34,074 bases of DNA, taken from contig JANXUB010000188.1 of assembly GCA_025352105.1 (NCBI GenBank), forward strand, positions 1-34,074. The letters are read 5' to 3'. Source of the stretch: Burkholderiales bacterium (GTDB lineage: Bacteria > Pseudomonadota > Gammaproteobacteria > Burkholderiales > Casimicrobiaceae). The notes beneath the pieces were generated by a model that saw nothing but the letters and a program-made list of their open reading frames with translations, did not search any database and was not told the origin of the DNA. Below, piece after piece: positions 1 through 8,611 of this stretch. Both the position numbers and the translations under genes were made by a program. Positions within the stretch are counted from its first letter, which is position 1; the number at the start of each line of letters is the position of its first letter.

Positions 1-399
1 GCCTTTTTTCGCGAAGTGAGCCCGCGCCGTTTTGATGTATTTCGTAGCAACGCGAAGCCTGCGTCCACGCTGAACGAGCGCTTCGTAGTCCGTAGTGTCC
101 GGCACCGCGACCATCAATCGGCATTTGGCAATGTTCAGATCGAGCGGCTCGTACAAGCCCGACAAATCATCTTCCATCAAGATGTCTTTGCCGGAAATTC
201 CGATGTCCGCGCCGCCCTGCTGCACGTAGGTTGGCACATCACTCGCGCGCACCAGCACCACACGAACGTCATCGCGCTCGGTCGCGAGAATCAATTTCCG
301 CGACGATTCTGGATCTTCGAGAACATCAATGCCCGCAGTTCGCAGCAATGGGCGCGTGTCGTCGAGAATGCGGCCCTTCGACAGAGCAAACGTAATCAT
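1..399 (-). CDS. hisG: ATP phosphoribosyltransferase, short form (partial, 3' end outside window)
   Basis: First enzyme of histidine biosynthesis; it condenses ATP with PRPP in the cytoplasm. The minus-strand frame is open for 133 codons from the ATG at 399 to the window edge, so the C-terminus is missing. The start reads [19 protein letters not shown], and the segment [13 protein letters not shown] follows near residues 69-81; both are typical of HisG. The spacing fits the short HisG(S) form, which needs HisZ as regulatory partner, but the C-terminal region that would decide this is not visible. The ATG overlaps the murA TGA by 4 bases (ATGA), which indicates translational coupling. A murA-hisG order ahead of the his genes is common in Burkholderiales. 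Confidence 0.93.
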   Translation of the reverse strand, partial: MITFALSKGRILDDTRPLLRTAGIDVLEDPESSRKLILATERDDVRVVLVRASDVPTYVQQGGADIGISGKDILMEDDLSGLYEPLDLNIAKCRLMVAVPDTTDYEALVQRGRRLRVATKYIKTARAHFAKKG

Positions 400-1658
400 G
401 TGGAGATGCGCTCAATCGTTGCGCCGAGGCCGATCAATTTGTCTTCGATGTGCTCGTAGCCACGGTCAAGGTGATAGATGCGATCAATCATCGTGGTGCC
501 GCTGGCGCACAGCCCCGCAATCACTAAGCTCGCCGACGCACGAAGGTCGGTGGCCATGACGTTCGCGCCCTTGAGCGACGCGACGCCCTGAACCACGGCA
601 GTGTTGCCCGTGACTTCGATGTTGGCGCCGAGACGCGACAGCTCCGACACATGCATCATGCGATTTTCGAAGATGTTTTCGGTCATGACGGCGGTGCCTT
701 CGGCGACAACATTCATGGCCATCAACTGCGCCTGCATGTCGGTCGGAAACGCAGGGTAAGGCGCGGTTTTTACGCTCACGGCTTTGAGCGGACCTTTACG
801 TGCGACGGTAATCGACGTGCCACTCACGCTGATTGAGCAACCTGCATCACGCAGCTTGTCGAGGATCGCTTCCATCGCCGCAACCGGGGCGTCGAGCAAG
901 GTAATCTCACCGCCAACGGCAGCGACCGCGCAGGCGAACGTGCCCGCCTCGATACGGTCCGGCATCACGCGATAAGTGGCCGTGTGCAAATCGTCAACGC
1001 CGGTGATCGTGATGCTGTCGGTGCCCGCGCCTTTGATGTTCGCACCCATCGCGATCAGGCAGTTAGCGAGATCTACGACTTCAGGTTCGCGCGCCGCGTT
1101 CTCGATCACCGTGAAGCCATCGGCAAGCGTTGCCGCCATCATGATGTTTTCGGTGCCGGTGACGGTGACCATGTCCATCACGATGCGTGCGCCTTTCAAC
1201 CGGCCACCCGGTGCGCGTGCGTTGATATAGCCGCCGTCAAGCGTCACCTCTGCGCCCATCGCCTCTAACCCTTTCAGATGCTGGTCAACCGGGCGTTGCC
1301 CAATGGCGCAACCGCCGGGCAACGAGACACGCGCCTCGCCCCAACGCGCGACCAGCGGGCCGAGCACTAGCACCGACGCGCGCATGGTTTTCACGAGATC
1401 GTATTCAGCGACTGGTTTCGCCAGCGTGCTCGCGTCAATTTCGATGCGATGCGTTTCCGTGCGTGCAGCCGTGACGCCCATCTGATTGAGCAAGCGCACG
1501 ATGGTGCGGGTGTCGTTCAAGTTCGGCACGTTGGTGAAAGTCACCGGGGCTTTGACCAGCAACGACGAACACAAAATTGGCAGCGCTGCATTCTTTGCAC
1601 CAGACACACGAACCGCGCCGCGCAAAGGGCCGTTGCCCGTCACGCAAAGCTTATCCAT
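396..1658 (-). CDS. murA: UDP-N-acetylglucosamine 1-carboxyvinyltransferase
   Basis: First committed step of peptidoglycan synthesis: transfer of enolpyruvate from PEP to UDP-GlcNAc in the cytoplasm. At 420 residues it is the usual length. Visible family features are the N-terminal SGAKNAALP segment with the Lys22/Asn23 pair used for substrate binding, and the catalytic loop [14 protein letters not shown] with the PEP-binding, fosfomycin-target cysteine at residue 117. The repeated two-domain EPSP-synthase-like fold is consistent over the whole length. The start lies 8 bases inside the 3' end of the upstream BolA-family gene, and the stop overlaps hisG by 4 bases, so the three genes are very likely translated from one mRNA. 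Confidence 0.97.
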   Translation of the reverse strand: MDKLCVTGNGPLRGAVRVSGAKNAALPILCSSLLVKAPVTFTNVPNLNDTRTIVRLLNQMGVTAARTETHRIEIDASTLAKPVAEYDLVKTMRASVLVLGPLVARWGEARVSLPGGCAIGQRPVDQHLKGLEAMGAEVTLDGGYINARAPGGRLKGARIVMDMVTVTGTENIMMAATLADGFTVIENAAREPEVVDLANCLIAMGANIKGAGTDSITITGVDDLHTATYRVMPDRIEAGTFACAVAAVGGEITLLDAPVAAMEAILDKLRDAGCSISVSGTSITVARKGPLKAVSVKTAPYPAFPTDMQAQLMAMNVVAEGTAVMTENIFENRMMHVSELSRLGANIEVTGNTAVVQGVASLKGANVMATDLRASASLVIAGLCASGTTMIDRIYHLDRGYEHIEDKLIGLGATIERIST

Positions 1659-1902
1659 TGCTGCCTACCTTAGCCGCCCATTGCTCCGGTGAAAATGTTT
1701 TCATAGACAGGGCATGCACTTCCGCTTTCATGCGATCACCAAGCGCCGCATAAACACGCTGATGCTGCTTGATCATCGACAGACCCTGAAATTCCGCGCT
1801 GACGATCGTCGCGTAGAAATGCTGACCGTCGCCTTCGACCTCGATGTGAGTGCAGGGCAGCGCAGCGACGATGTAATTTTTTAGGGTGTCAGGTGTCAGC
1901 AT
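1651..1902 (-). CDS. ibaG: BolA/IbaG family protein
   Basis: Small 83-residue BolA-like protein. The family works with monothiol glutaredoxins in iron-sulfur trafficking, and IbaG-type members are encoded next to murA and the mla operon in many proteobacteria. The central segment [22 protein letters not shown] matches the BolA pattern of an exposed FxGxxxxxRHxxVY helix-turn-helix-like core; here the invariant His is in KQHQRVY. Cys17 and His21 in LPCTHIEV could serve as cluster ligands. It overlaps murA by 8 bases. It sits downstream of the yadGH-like ABC pair, separated from it by a palindromic repeat. The function call rests on family and context. Confidence 0.88.
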   Translation of the reverse strand: MLTPDTLKNYIVAALPCTHIEVEGDGQHFYATIVSAEFQGLSMIKQHQRVYAALGDRMKAEVHALSMKTFSPEQWAAKVGSNG

Positions 1903-2003
1903 TTTTTTGGAGATTTAGTGCGTTTCTTGTGGGAGCGATTTCATCGCGAAAAACGGGTGCTAGTTGCAGCAATCGCGGTAGAACCGCTCCCACAAAAACC
2001 AGA
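1903..2003. repeat. REP-like palindromic element, copy 1 (core 1928-1994)
   Basis: The gap between ibaG and the ABC permease gene is filled mainly by a 67-base imperfect palindrome. It opens with TGTGGGAGCGATTTCATCGC and closes with CCGCTCCCACA. The outer arms pair over 10 bases, and inner CGCGA/TCGCG segments can also pair. A second copy with the same ends lies at 24630-24693. The form resembles the extragenic GTGGGAGC palindromes dispersed in many gamma- and betaproteobacterial genomes. It may also form a hairpin in the operon mRNA between yadH and ibaG. Confidence 0.8.
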
Positions 2004-2849
2004 TTATTGACGAAGCTTATAGCCCGTCGCAAGCATGCGCATGGCGACGATAGAGAGAAGAACCACGAAGAACATGACCACCGACAGCGACAGCCACGGG
2101 CTCACGTCTGAGAGGCCGAAGAAGCCGAAACGGAAGCCATCGATCATGTAGAAAAACGGATTGAAGTGCGACAGGCCCTGCCAAAAGGCTGGCAGTGAAT
2201 GTATCGAATAAAACACGCCCGAGAGAAACGTGAGCGGCATGATGATGAAGTTTTGAAACAGCGCAAGATGGTCAAATTTTTCCGACCATATCCCCGCGAT
2301 CAAACCGAGCGTGCCCATGATGGCGCTGCCGCCGGCTGCGAACGCAATCACCCAAAATGGATGCAATACGCTGGCCGGAATAAACGGCAAGGTGATGAGC
2401 CAAACGCCCAAGCCTACGCAGAGTCCGCGCACCATTGATCCGCCGACATACGCGCAGAAAATTTCCAGCGACGTGATCGGCGGCAACAAAATGAAGATGA
2501 GGCTTCTCATCATCTTTGATTGAATCAGCGATGAGGAGCTGTTGGCAAAGGCGTTCTGCAACACCGCCATCATGATGAGGCCAGGAATCAAAAATTCGCC
2601 GTAGCTCACGCGTCCATCGAACACTTTGGCGGTGCCCTGAAGGACATGCGAAAAAATCAGCAGATAAAGCAAGGTCGTCACGACGGGGGCGACGACCGTT
2701 TGCGCGGCGACCTTCCAGAAACGAAGACATTCCTTATAGAAAAGCGCTTGAAAGCCGGGGCCGAGAATCGGCGAGGGCTGTCGCGGGATGGGCGTTGCCA
2801 CGACCTTGGGCGCGTCGACCTGATCGGCTTCCGTTACTACTGAGTTCAT
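2004..2849 (-). CDS. ABC-2 type transporter permease (YadH/NodJ-like)
   Basis: Integral membrane permease of a two-gene ABC exporter, 281 residues. After a roughly 30-residue polar N-terminus there are six predicted hydrophobic spans, including those near LLYLLIFSHVL and FIIMPLTFLSGVFYSI. The latter is the ABC-2 signature region: PLTFLSGVFYSI followed by LPAFWQGLSHFNPFFYMIDGFRF. This pattern is characteristic of YadH and related proteins. The ATG overlaps the upstream ATPase stop by 4 bases. The substrate cannot be read from the sequence. Position downstream of mlaB suggests a link to envelope lipids or polysaccharide, as an inference only. Confidence 0.9.
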   Translation of the reverse strand: MNSVVTEADQVDAPKVVATPIPRQPSPILGPGFQALFYKECLRFWKVAAQTVVAPVVTTLLYLLIFSHVLQGTAKVFDGRVSYGEFLIPGLIMMAVLQNAFANSSSSLIQSKMMRSLIFILLPPITSLEIFCAYVGGSMVRGLCVGLGVWLITLPFIPASVLHPFWVIAFAAGGSAIMGTLGLIAGIWSEKFDHLALFQNFIIMPLTFLSGVFYSIHSLPAFWQGLSHFNPFFYMIDGFRFGFFGLSDVSPWLSLSVVMFFVVLLSIVAMRMLATGYKLRQ

Positions 2850-3760
2850 GCGGCCTCCTTCGACGTCAGGCGCAAAAAGGCCTGCTCTAGATCGGCTTCG
2901 CCCAGCTTCATTTCCTTAATGACGATATTGGCATCGCGAAACGCCGCCAGCATCGATTCGAGCTCGGCGTATCCACTGAGTGTGAAACCGACCGCGCCGC
3001 TCGCCTGCGTCTCGGCACGTTGTTGCCACGACGCTGGTAGCGACGCGGCGGACACTTGCACGGTAATCCCAGCCATTCCTCGCAACAAATTGGCTGTGGT
3101 GTCGAGCGCCACGACTTCACCTTTCTTGAGCATCGCGACGCGGGTGCACATCGCTTCGGCCTCTTCGATGTAATGCGTGGTCAAAATGATCGTGCTGCCC
3201 TCGCGGTTCAAGCGCTTGATGAACGTCCACAGGTTTTGCCGCAATTCAACATCAACGCCCGCTGTGGGCTCGTCAAGCACGATCACAGGCGGCTTGTGCA
3301 CGAGCGCCTGCCCAACAAGCACGCGACGCTTCATGCCGCCGGACAACGCGCGCATGTTGGCGTTGGCTTTCTCCGTTAAATCGAGGTGGTGCAGGATTTC
3401 GTCGATCCAAGCGTCGGCCTTGGTGACGCCGTAATACTTGGCCTGAATGGCAAGCGTTTCGCGCACTGTGAAAAAGGGGTCAAACACCAGCTCCTGCGGA
3501 ACAACGCCCAGATTTCTGCGCGCATCGCGGTAATCCGAAATCGTGTCGAAGCCCATAATTTTCGCGGTGCCACTATCGGCGCGCGTAAGTCCAGCGAGGA
3601 TGCTGATGAGCGTGGTCTTGCCCGCGCCGTTCGGGCCTAGCAACGCAAAAAATTCGCCCTGCTCGACGCGCAACGAAACATTGTTGAGCGCGCGGACACC
3701 GGGAAACGATTTGCTGACGTCGACTAAATCAACGGCTGGAACGGTAGAAGCAGAAATCAC
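2846..3760 (-). CDS. ABC transporter ATP-binding protein (YadG-like)
   Basis: ATPase partner of the adjacent ABC-2 permease, 304 residues. It carries Walker A GPNGAGKTTLI, the Q-loop region VVPQELVFDPFFTVRE, signature LSGGMKRRVLVGQAL, Walker B VIVLDEPTAGVDVE, and the switch His in TTHYIEEAE. A C-terminal extension after about residue 230 is typical of the CcmA/YadG branch. The chosen start is GTG (3758-3760). The gene follows mlaB after 62 bases that contain a weak AAAGGC/GCCTTT inverted repeat (3761-3782), so it may belong to the mla transcript or have its own promoter. Confidence 0.92.
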   Translation of the reverse strand: MISASTVPAVDLVDVSKSFPGVRALNNVSLRVEQGEFFALLGPNGAGKTTLISILAGLTRADSGTAKIMGFDTISDYRDARRNLGVVPQELVFDPFFTVRETLAIQAKYYGVTKADAWIDEILHHLDLTEKANANMRALSGGMKRRVLVGQALVHKPPVIVLDEPTAGVDVELRQNLWTFIKRLNREGSTIILTTHYIEEAEAMCTRVAMLKKGEVVALDTTANLLRGMAGITVQVSAASLPASWQQRAETQASGAVGFTLSGYAELESMLAAFRDANIVIKEMKLGEADLEQAFLRLTSKEAA

Positions 3761-3822
3761 AAAGGCCTTGGGTTAAGCCTTTTGATTTTAGGGCAGTGCG
3801 CGCCCGAGCCAAGTCCTGAGGA

Positions 3823-4059
3823 CTAGAACAGCGCTTCCACGTCGTAGGCAGAGGCTAGCGTAGCGAGTTTCGAGGTGAAACCAACGACGCGACATTGCGA
3901 TCCCGCCTGACGCTTTAGTGCCGAAATCAAGGCGAGCCCCGCCGAATCGACTTCGGTCACGGCGGAGACGTCAATGCGATCCTCCCCGGCAGCGGTTGGC
4001 GCAAACGTGTCCCACACCGTGGGTACGTTGGTGAAAGTGAGCGCGCCGGAGAGCTGCAT
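3823..4059 (-). CDS. mlaB: STAS-domain protein of the Mla lipid transporter
   Basis: Small cytoplasmic STAS-domain subunit (78 residues) that binds and activates the MlaF ATPase in the MlaFEDB inner-membrane complex for phospholipid trafficking. The core IDVSAVTEVDSAGLALI, near residues 28-45, matches the STAS loop with the conserved D-S-A/S-G-L stretch. The protein is short compared with the roughly 97-residue E. coli MlaB, but the domain is complete. It begins directly after the mlaC stop, with no intervening base. It is the last mla gene of the operon. Confidence 0.9.
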   Translation of the reverse strand: MQLSGALTFTNVPTVWDTFAPTAAGEDRIDVSAVTEVDSAGLALISALKRQAGSQCRVVGFTSKLATLASAYDVEALF

Positions 4060-4659
4060 TTACTTGTTTTTTGACTGGAGTTGTTTGACCAGCGCGTCAA
4101 CGCTCTGGTCGCGAATCACCGTATTGAACTCGTCACGATAATTGGTGACGAGGCTGACACCAGCGACGATGATGTCGTAGGCTTTCCAGCTGCCGTCTGC
4201 GCCCTTTTCCAGCGAATAGTCGATTGGAATGCCCTGGCCGTTCGCCTGATTGATTACGGTTTTGACCGTGACGTCAGTTTCGCCGGCCGCCATGCGCAGC
4301 GGCTTGTAATCAATCGTGTTGTTCTTGAAATTCGACAGCGCGCCAGAATAAGTGCGCACCAGAAGCGTCTGGAATTCTTTGGTCAATGCCGACTGCTGCT
4401 CAGGCGAGGCTTTGGCCCAGTTACGGCCCATCGCGAGCTGCGTCATGCGCGTAAAGTTGAAATTCGGGAGCAATTTGCTCTCGATCAATTCCTTGAGCTT
4501 CGCCGCGTTGCCGAGGATCGCTGGGTCGCTCTTGAGCACGGTGGTCACGGATGTTGCCGCAGTCTTGACGATTTCGTCTGGCCCGGTTTGCGCGAACGCC
4601 GATGTCGTCGCGAAGATTGCGACCGAAGCGAACATCGCGACGATTTTGTTACGTTTCAT
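4060..4659 (-). CDS. mlaC: Periplasmic phospholipid-binding protein MlaC
   Basis: Soluble periplasmic shuttle that carries phospholipid between the outer-membrane MlaA complex and the inner-membrane MlaFEDB complex. The 199-residue product starts with a Sec signal peptide: MKRNK, a hydrophobic run, then a signal peptidase I site after SAFA (about residue 23). The remainder shows the Tol_Tol_Ttg2 family pattern: an LLPNFNFTRMTQLAMGRNW segment and a later FKNNTIDYKPLR / VKTVI region. It lies between mlaA and mlaB. The beta- and gammaproteobacterial mla operons share these genes, although mlaA is elsewhere in E. coli. Confidence 0.95.
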   Translation of the reverse strand: MKRNKIVAMFASVAIFATTSAFAQTGPDEIVKTAATSVTTVLKSDPAILGNAAKLKELIESKLLPNFNFTRMTQLAMGRNWAKASPEQQSALTKEFQTLLVRTYSGALSNFKNNTIDYKPLRMAAGETDVTVKTVINQANGQGIPIDYSLEKGADGSWKAYDIIVAGVSLVTNYRDEFNTVIRDQSVDALVKQLQSKNK

Positions 4660-4675
4660 ACTGCTCTAATTCCTT

Positions 4676-5392
4676 TTATTCATCTTTGGGACGTTTGCCG
4701 TCCAGCACGAGACTCTGTCGACGCTGCAGGAACGCGGAACGCAAAAATGTGTAGCGATCCAGCGCTGCGTTGTTCATCAGCGCCTCTGCCGGGAACAGCC
4801 CGACACGTGCATCCACCGCACGCACGCCCATTAACGAGTTGCGCACCGGGACGGATGACAACCGCGAGATCGGGTCATACAAACCTTCGGGATAGCGGGC
4901 GATGGCGTCGCGCAACGACGACGGCCCGAGGAACGGGATCACCAGATAGGGCCCGGCTCCGATGCCCCAATAGCCGAGCGTCTGGCCGAGGTCTTCGTTA
5001 CCGCGCTCGATGCCCAATGCACTTGCATGGTCAAAAATGCCGCCGAAACCAAGGGTGGTGTTGATTACGACACGGCCCAAGTCGTCACCGAGCTTCGCGC
5101 CTTTAAGTTGCAGCAAATCGCTGACGACTGATTGCGCGTCGGCTGCGTTCTGAAACACGTTGCTGACGCCCGTTTTCACAAGGTTCGGCACGACGGCGTC
5201 GTAGCCTTTGGCTATGGGCTTGAACAGGTAATGATCGAACGTGTTGTTGAACGAATAAACACCACGATTGACTGGCTCCAGCGGGTCGCCAGGAGCCGCC
5301 GCGCGGAAGGATGCACAACCGGACAACGCCAGTACGCCGACGCTGGCAATCGCGCCGAAACGGACACGGGACGCGGTGAAAGTACGGCTCAT
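4676..5392 (-). CDS. mlaA: Outer-membrane lipoprotein MlaA (VacJ)
   Basis: Outer-membrane lipoprotein that removes mislocalised phospholipid from the outer leaflet and passes it to MlaC. The 238-residue protein has a lipoprotein signal with lipobox LSGC, placing the lipidated Cys at residue 26. It then has the family hallmark DPLEPVNRGVYSFNNTFDHYLFKPIAKGY, the glycine-rich helix of the mature domain (TLGFGGIFDHA), and LGYWGIGAGPYLVIPFLGPSSLRD. It overlaps mlaD by 4 bases (5389-5392). Co-location of mlaA inside the mlaFED-CB operon is usual in betaproteobacteria. Confidence 0.96.
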   Translation of the reverse strand: MSRTFTASRVRFGAIASVGVLALSGCASFRAAAPGDPLEPVNRGVYSFNNTFDHYLFKPIAKGYDAVVPNLVKTGVSNVFQNAADAQSVVSDLLQLKGAKLGDDLGRVVINTTLGFGGIFDHASALGIERGNEDLGQTLGYWGIGAGPYLVIPFLGPSSLRDAIARYPEGLYDPISRLSSVPVRNSLMGVRAVDARVGLFPAEALMNNAALDRYTFLRSAFLQRRQSLVLDGKRPKDE

Positions 5393-5913
5393 GGTTTGGC
5401 TCCGATTGTTGGGGTGGGTGCGGCGGTGGGGGCCGGAGTCACGCTGGGCGCAGGGGCTTCCTGCGCCTTGTTGAACATGAACTGCGAAATCAGCTTTTCG
5501 ATCTGCACGGCGGATTGAGTCTTCTTGATGAAGTCCTCGTCCTTGAGCATCACCGTGTCGCCACCGGCTTCAAGGCCGATGAACTGGTCGCCGAGCAGGC
5601 CTGAAGTATTGACCGTAGCAATGGTGTCGCGGCTGAACTGATATTCAGGGAACAAGTGCAAACGAACGATGGCTTCGTAGGTTTTTTTATCCAGGCGAAC
5701 GGATTCGACACGACCGACCACGACACCGGCGGTTTTGACTTGCGCGCGTGGTTTTAGCGCGCCGACGTTATCGAAACGGGCTTCAAGTTCGTAGCCTTTA
5801 CGATCTTCGTTGAAGGTCAGCAAGTTGCCGACTTTTAGCGCGAGAAACAAGAGCGCAGCGAGTCCAATCGCGACGAAAATTCCAACCCACAGATCAATTG
5901 CTTTTCTATTCAC
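5389..5913 (-). CDS. mlaD: MCE-domain substrate-binding subunit MlaD
   Basis: Inner-membrane-anchored MCE protein; hexamers form the lipid channel on the periplasmic side of MlaFEDB. One N-terminal membrane helix (about residues 8-27, VGIFVAIGLAALLFLALKVG) is followed by the MCE domain with FDNVGALKPRAQVKTAGVVVGRV and the later GLLGDQFIGLEAGG segment. The C-terminus after about residue 150 is rich in Ala, Pro and Thr and probably disordered. Length 174 is normal for MlaD. The start codon follows the mlaE stop directly. Confidence 0.95.
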   Translation of the reverse strand: MNRKAIDLWVGIFVAIGLAALLFLALKVGNLLTFNEDRKGYELEARFDNVGALKPRAQVKTAGVVVGRVESVRLDKKTYEAIVRLHLFPEYQFSRDTIATVNTSGLLGDQFIGLEAGGDTVMLKDEDFIKKTQSAVQIEKLISQFMFNKAQEAPAPSVTPAPTAAPTPTIGAKP

Positions 5914-6711
5914 TTATCCACCTCCGCCACGGAACATGAGTACCGTGAGCACAAAATCCAGGGCCAAAATTGCAAGGGCTGAGGTCACCACCGTGCGCGT
6001 CGTTGCGGCCGATACGCCCTCTGCGGTTGGGGTTGCATCATAGCCTTCGAACACCGCGATCAAACTGATGGCCACGGCAAACACCACGCTCTTAATGACG
6101 CCGTTCAGGATGTCATGGCGCCAGTCAACCGCAGCGGCCATTTGCCCCCAATACGCACCACTGTCGATGCCGATCAGACGCACACCGACGAGATAACCGC
6201 CGTAGATGCCAAGCGTTGAAAAAAGCGCGGCGAGCAGCGGTAAAGAAATCACGCCACCCCAAAAGCGTGGCGCAACAACGCGCGCGATGGGGTCAACCGC
6301 CATGACTTCCATCGCCGCTAACTGTTCGGTGGTTTTCATCAATCCGATTTCGGCGGTCATGGCGGAGCCTGCTCGACTGGCGAACAACAAGCCTGCCACC
6401 ACGGGGCCCAGTTCGCGCACCAGCGAGAGCGCCACCAGCATGCCCATCGATTCCGTCGCGCCAAAGCGCACCAGCGTTTCGTAGCCCTGCAGCGCGAGCA
6501 CCATGCCAATGAACAAGCCGCTCATCAGGATGATGATGAGCGAGAGCACGCCCGCCTGATAAATCTCCCGCAGCAGCAGCTGTGGTCGCGCAAACGTGGT
6601 GCCGCTCAGGCGCAACACCGCCATCAGGAAGCGGGCAGCGAAACCGAGACGCGCGATGCCCCCTGTAACCGATCCGCCCAGATCGGTAAGGACTCGGAGG
6701 ATGCCGTTCAA
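5914..6711 (-). CDS. mlaE: Phospholipid ABC transporter permease MlaE
   Basis: Permease subunit of the MlaFEDB complex, 265 residues, with about five membrane spans. The family pattern is clear: ELGPVVAGLLFASRAGSAMTAEIGLMKTTEQLAAMEVMAVDPI, which includes the coupling helix to the ATPase, followed by PRFWGGVISLPLLA. The region FIGMVLALQGYETL precedes it. The ATG overlaps the mlaF stop by 4 bases, and the stop abuts mlaD. The start residues MNGILRVLTDLGG fit betaproteobacterial MlaE. Confidence 0.96.
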   Translation of the reverse strand: MNGILRVLTDLGGSVTGGIARLGFAARFLMAVLRLSGTTFARPQLLLREIYQAGVLSLIIILMSGLFIGMVLALQGYETLVRFGATESMGMLVALSLVRELGPVVAGLLFASRAGSAMTAEIGLMKTTEQLAAMEVMAVDPIARVVAPRFWGGVISLPLLAALFSTLGIYGGYLVGVRLIGIDSGAYWGQMAAAVDWRHDILNGVIKSVVFAVAISLIAVFEGYDATPTAEGVSAATTRTVVTSALAILALDFVLTVLMFRGGGG

Positions 6712-7568
6712 GCGAAATCCTCAGCGAGCGCCTTGGCCGGATAGTGAAAGCCCACGGGGCCGTCTGGCTGACCGTCGACGAACTGACGCACGAACGGATC
6801 GGTGCTGGCTTTGATCGTCGCCACGTCGCCGTGAGCAACCACTTTACCCTCGGACACGAAATAAATGTAGTCAACGATTTTGAGTGATTCCGCAATGTCG
6901 TGCGTGACCAAAATGGAGGTCATGCCGAGCGCATCGTTCAAGCGGCGAATGAGCTGCCCGACGACGGACAGCGAAATCGGATCGAGCCCAGCGAACGGCT
7001 CATCGTAGAGCGCGATTTGTGGATCGAGCGCAATGGTGCGGGCGAGCGCCACGCGCCGCGCCATGCCGCCTGAAAGCTCGCTGGGCTTCAGTTTCGCCGC
7101 ACCACGTAGCCCCACGGCGTTCAATTTCATGAGCACCAGATCGTGGATGATTTCTTCGGGGAGTTCGGTGTGTTCGCGCATTGGAAATGCGACGTTTTCA
7201 AATACTGTTTGATCGGTGAACAACGCGCCGAATTGAAACAGCATGCCGAGCTTTCGGCGGTGCGCGTACATCTGGTCGTGATTCATCGCGGCCACTGATT
7301 GGCCTCCCACCAGCACTTCGCCGCTCGTGGCTTTGTGTTGTCCACACAAGAGTCGCAAAATCGTAGTTTTGCCGCAGCCTGACCCGCCCATGACGGCGAC
7401 CAGTTTGCCGCGCGGCACAACGAGACTGATCCCCGACAAAATCTGCCGTGCTTTGGTGTATCCGAAGCTAACGTTCTTCAGTTCAACCAGCGTTTCGCAA
7501 GTGGCGGCAGAGGCGCAATTGGGCGTCGAGGCGGCAGCGGTGAGAGAAGAATCGGAGTCCAGTGTCAT
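6708..7568 (-). CDS. mlaF: Phospholipid ABC transporter ATP-binding protein MlaF
   Basis: Cytoplasmic ATPase that drives the MlaFEDB phospholipid transporter. Walker A is GGSGCGKTTI, the signature is LSGGMARRVALAR, Walker B is IALYDEPFAGLD, and the switch His is in LVTHDIAES. The 286-residue reading has about 25 residues ahead of the first ABC strand (LVELKNVSFGY), which is longer than usual, so the true start could be slightly later. First gene of the mla operon; the promoter should lie in the 152 bases before it (7569-7720). Confidence 0.94.
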   Translation of the reverse strand: MTLDSDSSLTAAASTPNCASAATCETLVELKNVSFGYTKARQILSGISLVVPRGKLVAVMGGSGCGKTTILRLLCGQHKATSGEVLVGGQSVAAMNHDQMYAHRRKLGMLFQFGALFTDQTVFENVAFPMREHTELPEEIIHDLVLMKLNAVGLRGAAKLKPSELSGGMARRVALARTIALDPQIALYDEPFAGLDPISLSVVGQLIRRLNDALGMTSILVTHDIAESLKIVDYIYFVSEGKVVAHGDVATIKASTDPFVRQFVDGQPDGPVGFHYPAKALAEDFA

Positions 7569-7720
7569 AGAAAGTATTGTATCGGGGTGGTCGATTTTGC
7601 GAACAGCTTTTCTGTGAATCGACTGTTATTCATGGGCTAGATAGTGTTTATTGCCATAATCGACTTTCGAACAGAACAGCGCTCAGCCCCATTAGAATCG
7701 CAGTCTCGACAAAAAAGCTG
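7569..7720 (-). promoter_or_regulatory. Intergenic region upstream of the mla operon
   Basis: On the minus strand a TTCGCA hexamer, 16 bases and a TACAAT hexamer lie just before mlaF, but initiation there would give an almost leaderless mRNA, so this is a weak candidate. The region also contains an imperfect palindrome with TCGATT/AATCGA outer arms and ACAG/CTGT inner arms at about 7590-7621. At the far end, an AGCT-AAC-AGCT repeat plus a T-run after the rsmI stop (around 7710-7726, minus) may be a weak rsmI terminator. Confidence 0.3.
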
Positions 7721-8611
7721 TTAGCTCTCCGGCTTTAGTTTTTCAGCCAATGCGTAGAGCGCTTCTCGTGATTCCCCGGTGATTTTTGCTGCAAGTTTTG
7801 CGGCCTTGGCGGGCGGCAACTCTTCGAGCAAAGTTTTCAGCAGTTTTTGGGCATCAACGAACGTCTGTGTTGGGGCGCTTGTTGTCCCGGCCACCACGAT
7901 GACAAACTCGCCGCGCAAACGTTCCGCGTTGGCAACGCGCCATGCGTCAATCTCGCCCGCAGGCAGGGCCACGATGGTCTCGAATTTTTTGGTCAATTCG
8001 CGGGCGATGACCACGCGGCAATCGGCGGGCAGCCCGGCAGCAAGCGCCTGTAGCGTTTTGTCGGCACGATGCGGCGATTCGAAAAACACAGTGGTTTCGA
8101 CGCGCGCGGCGATGCGCTCGACAAAATTGGCTAACGACGTCGGCGTCACCGGTGCGAAGCCGACGAACGTAAACGCAGTCGATTCCAGCCCCGCCACCGA
8201 CAGCGCAGCCGTGACCGCACTCACGCCGGGGATCGGAATAATCGGAAATCCCGCCTCACGAACCGCCGCCACGAGCCGGGCGCCCGGGTCGCTGATGGCG
8301 GGCGTTCCGGCGTCGCTGGCGTAGGCGACGGCCTCTCCCGCCGCGAGCCGGGCAATCACCGAATCAGCCGCTGCGCGCTCGTTGTGTTCACGCACCGAAA
8401 ACAAAACGGGGGCCGGAATACCGAGCAGGCGCAGCAGGTCGCGTGTGACCCGTGTGTCCTCGCAGGCGATCACCGGGACGTGCGAAAAAACGGAAACGGC
8501 GCGTGCAGTGATGTCACTCAGATTCCCCAAAGGCGTCGCCACTACATACAATGCAATTTCAAATTCTGACGGTTCGGACATCGCGTTTATGAGGGTAGGT
8601 TTGGATTTCAA
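7721..8611 (-). CDS. rsmI: 16S rRNA (cytidine1402-2'-O)-methyltransferase
   Basis: SAM-dependent methyltransferase of the tetrapyrrole-methylase fold that 2'-O-methylates C1402 of 16S rRNA. Visible motifs are LYVVATPLGNLSDITARA at the N-terminus, IACEDTRVTRDLL, the SAM loop SDAGTPAISDPG, IPGVSAVTAALS, and FFESPHRADKTL. The C-terminal helical part (ELPPAKAAKLAAKITGESREALYALA) is also standard. The first possible ATG is 8611, but Met11 (8581) begins MSEPSEFEIALYVV and would remove the overlap with the divergent gene that starts at 8589; either is possible. Divergence from lpoA-yraN is a conserved arrangement. Confidence 0.95.
   Translation of the reverse strand: MKSKPTLINAMSEPSEFEIALYVVATPLGNLSDITARAVSVFSHVPVIACEDTRVTRDLLRLLGIPAPVLFSVREHNERAAADSVIARLAAGEAVAYASDAGTPAISDPGARLVAAVREAGFPIIPIPGVSAVTAALSVAGLESTAFTFVGFAPVTPTSLANFVERIAARVETTVFFESPHRADKTLQALAAGLPADCRVVIARELTKKFETIVALPAGEIDAWRVANAERLRGEFVIVVAGTTSAPTQTFVDAQKLLKTLLEELPPAKAAKLAAKITGESREALYALAEKLKPES

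Noticed and set aside
3761-3782. AAAGGC/GCCTTT repeat as a terminator between mlaB and the ABC ATPase gene
   Set aside because: On the minus strand the following sequence has only a short, interrupted T stretch; not enough to call.
4081-5064. Long plus-strand open frame of 327 codons
   Set aside because: It is antisense to mlaC and mlaA, both certain from motifs; the product is rich in Arg, His and Cys and resembles no family.
8382-8588. Upstream extension of the lpoA-like gene
   Set aside because: It overlaps the rsmI coding region in antisense, and the signal peptide begins at 8589.
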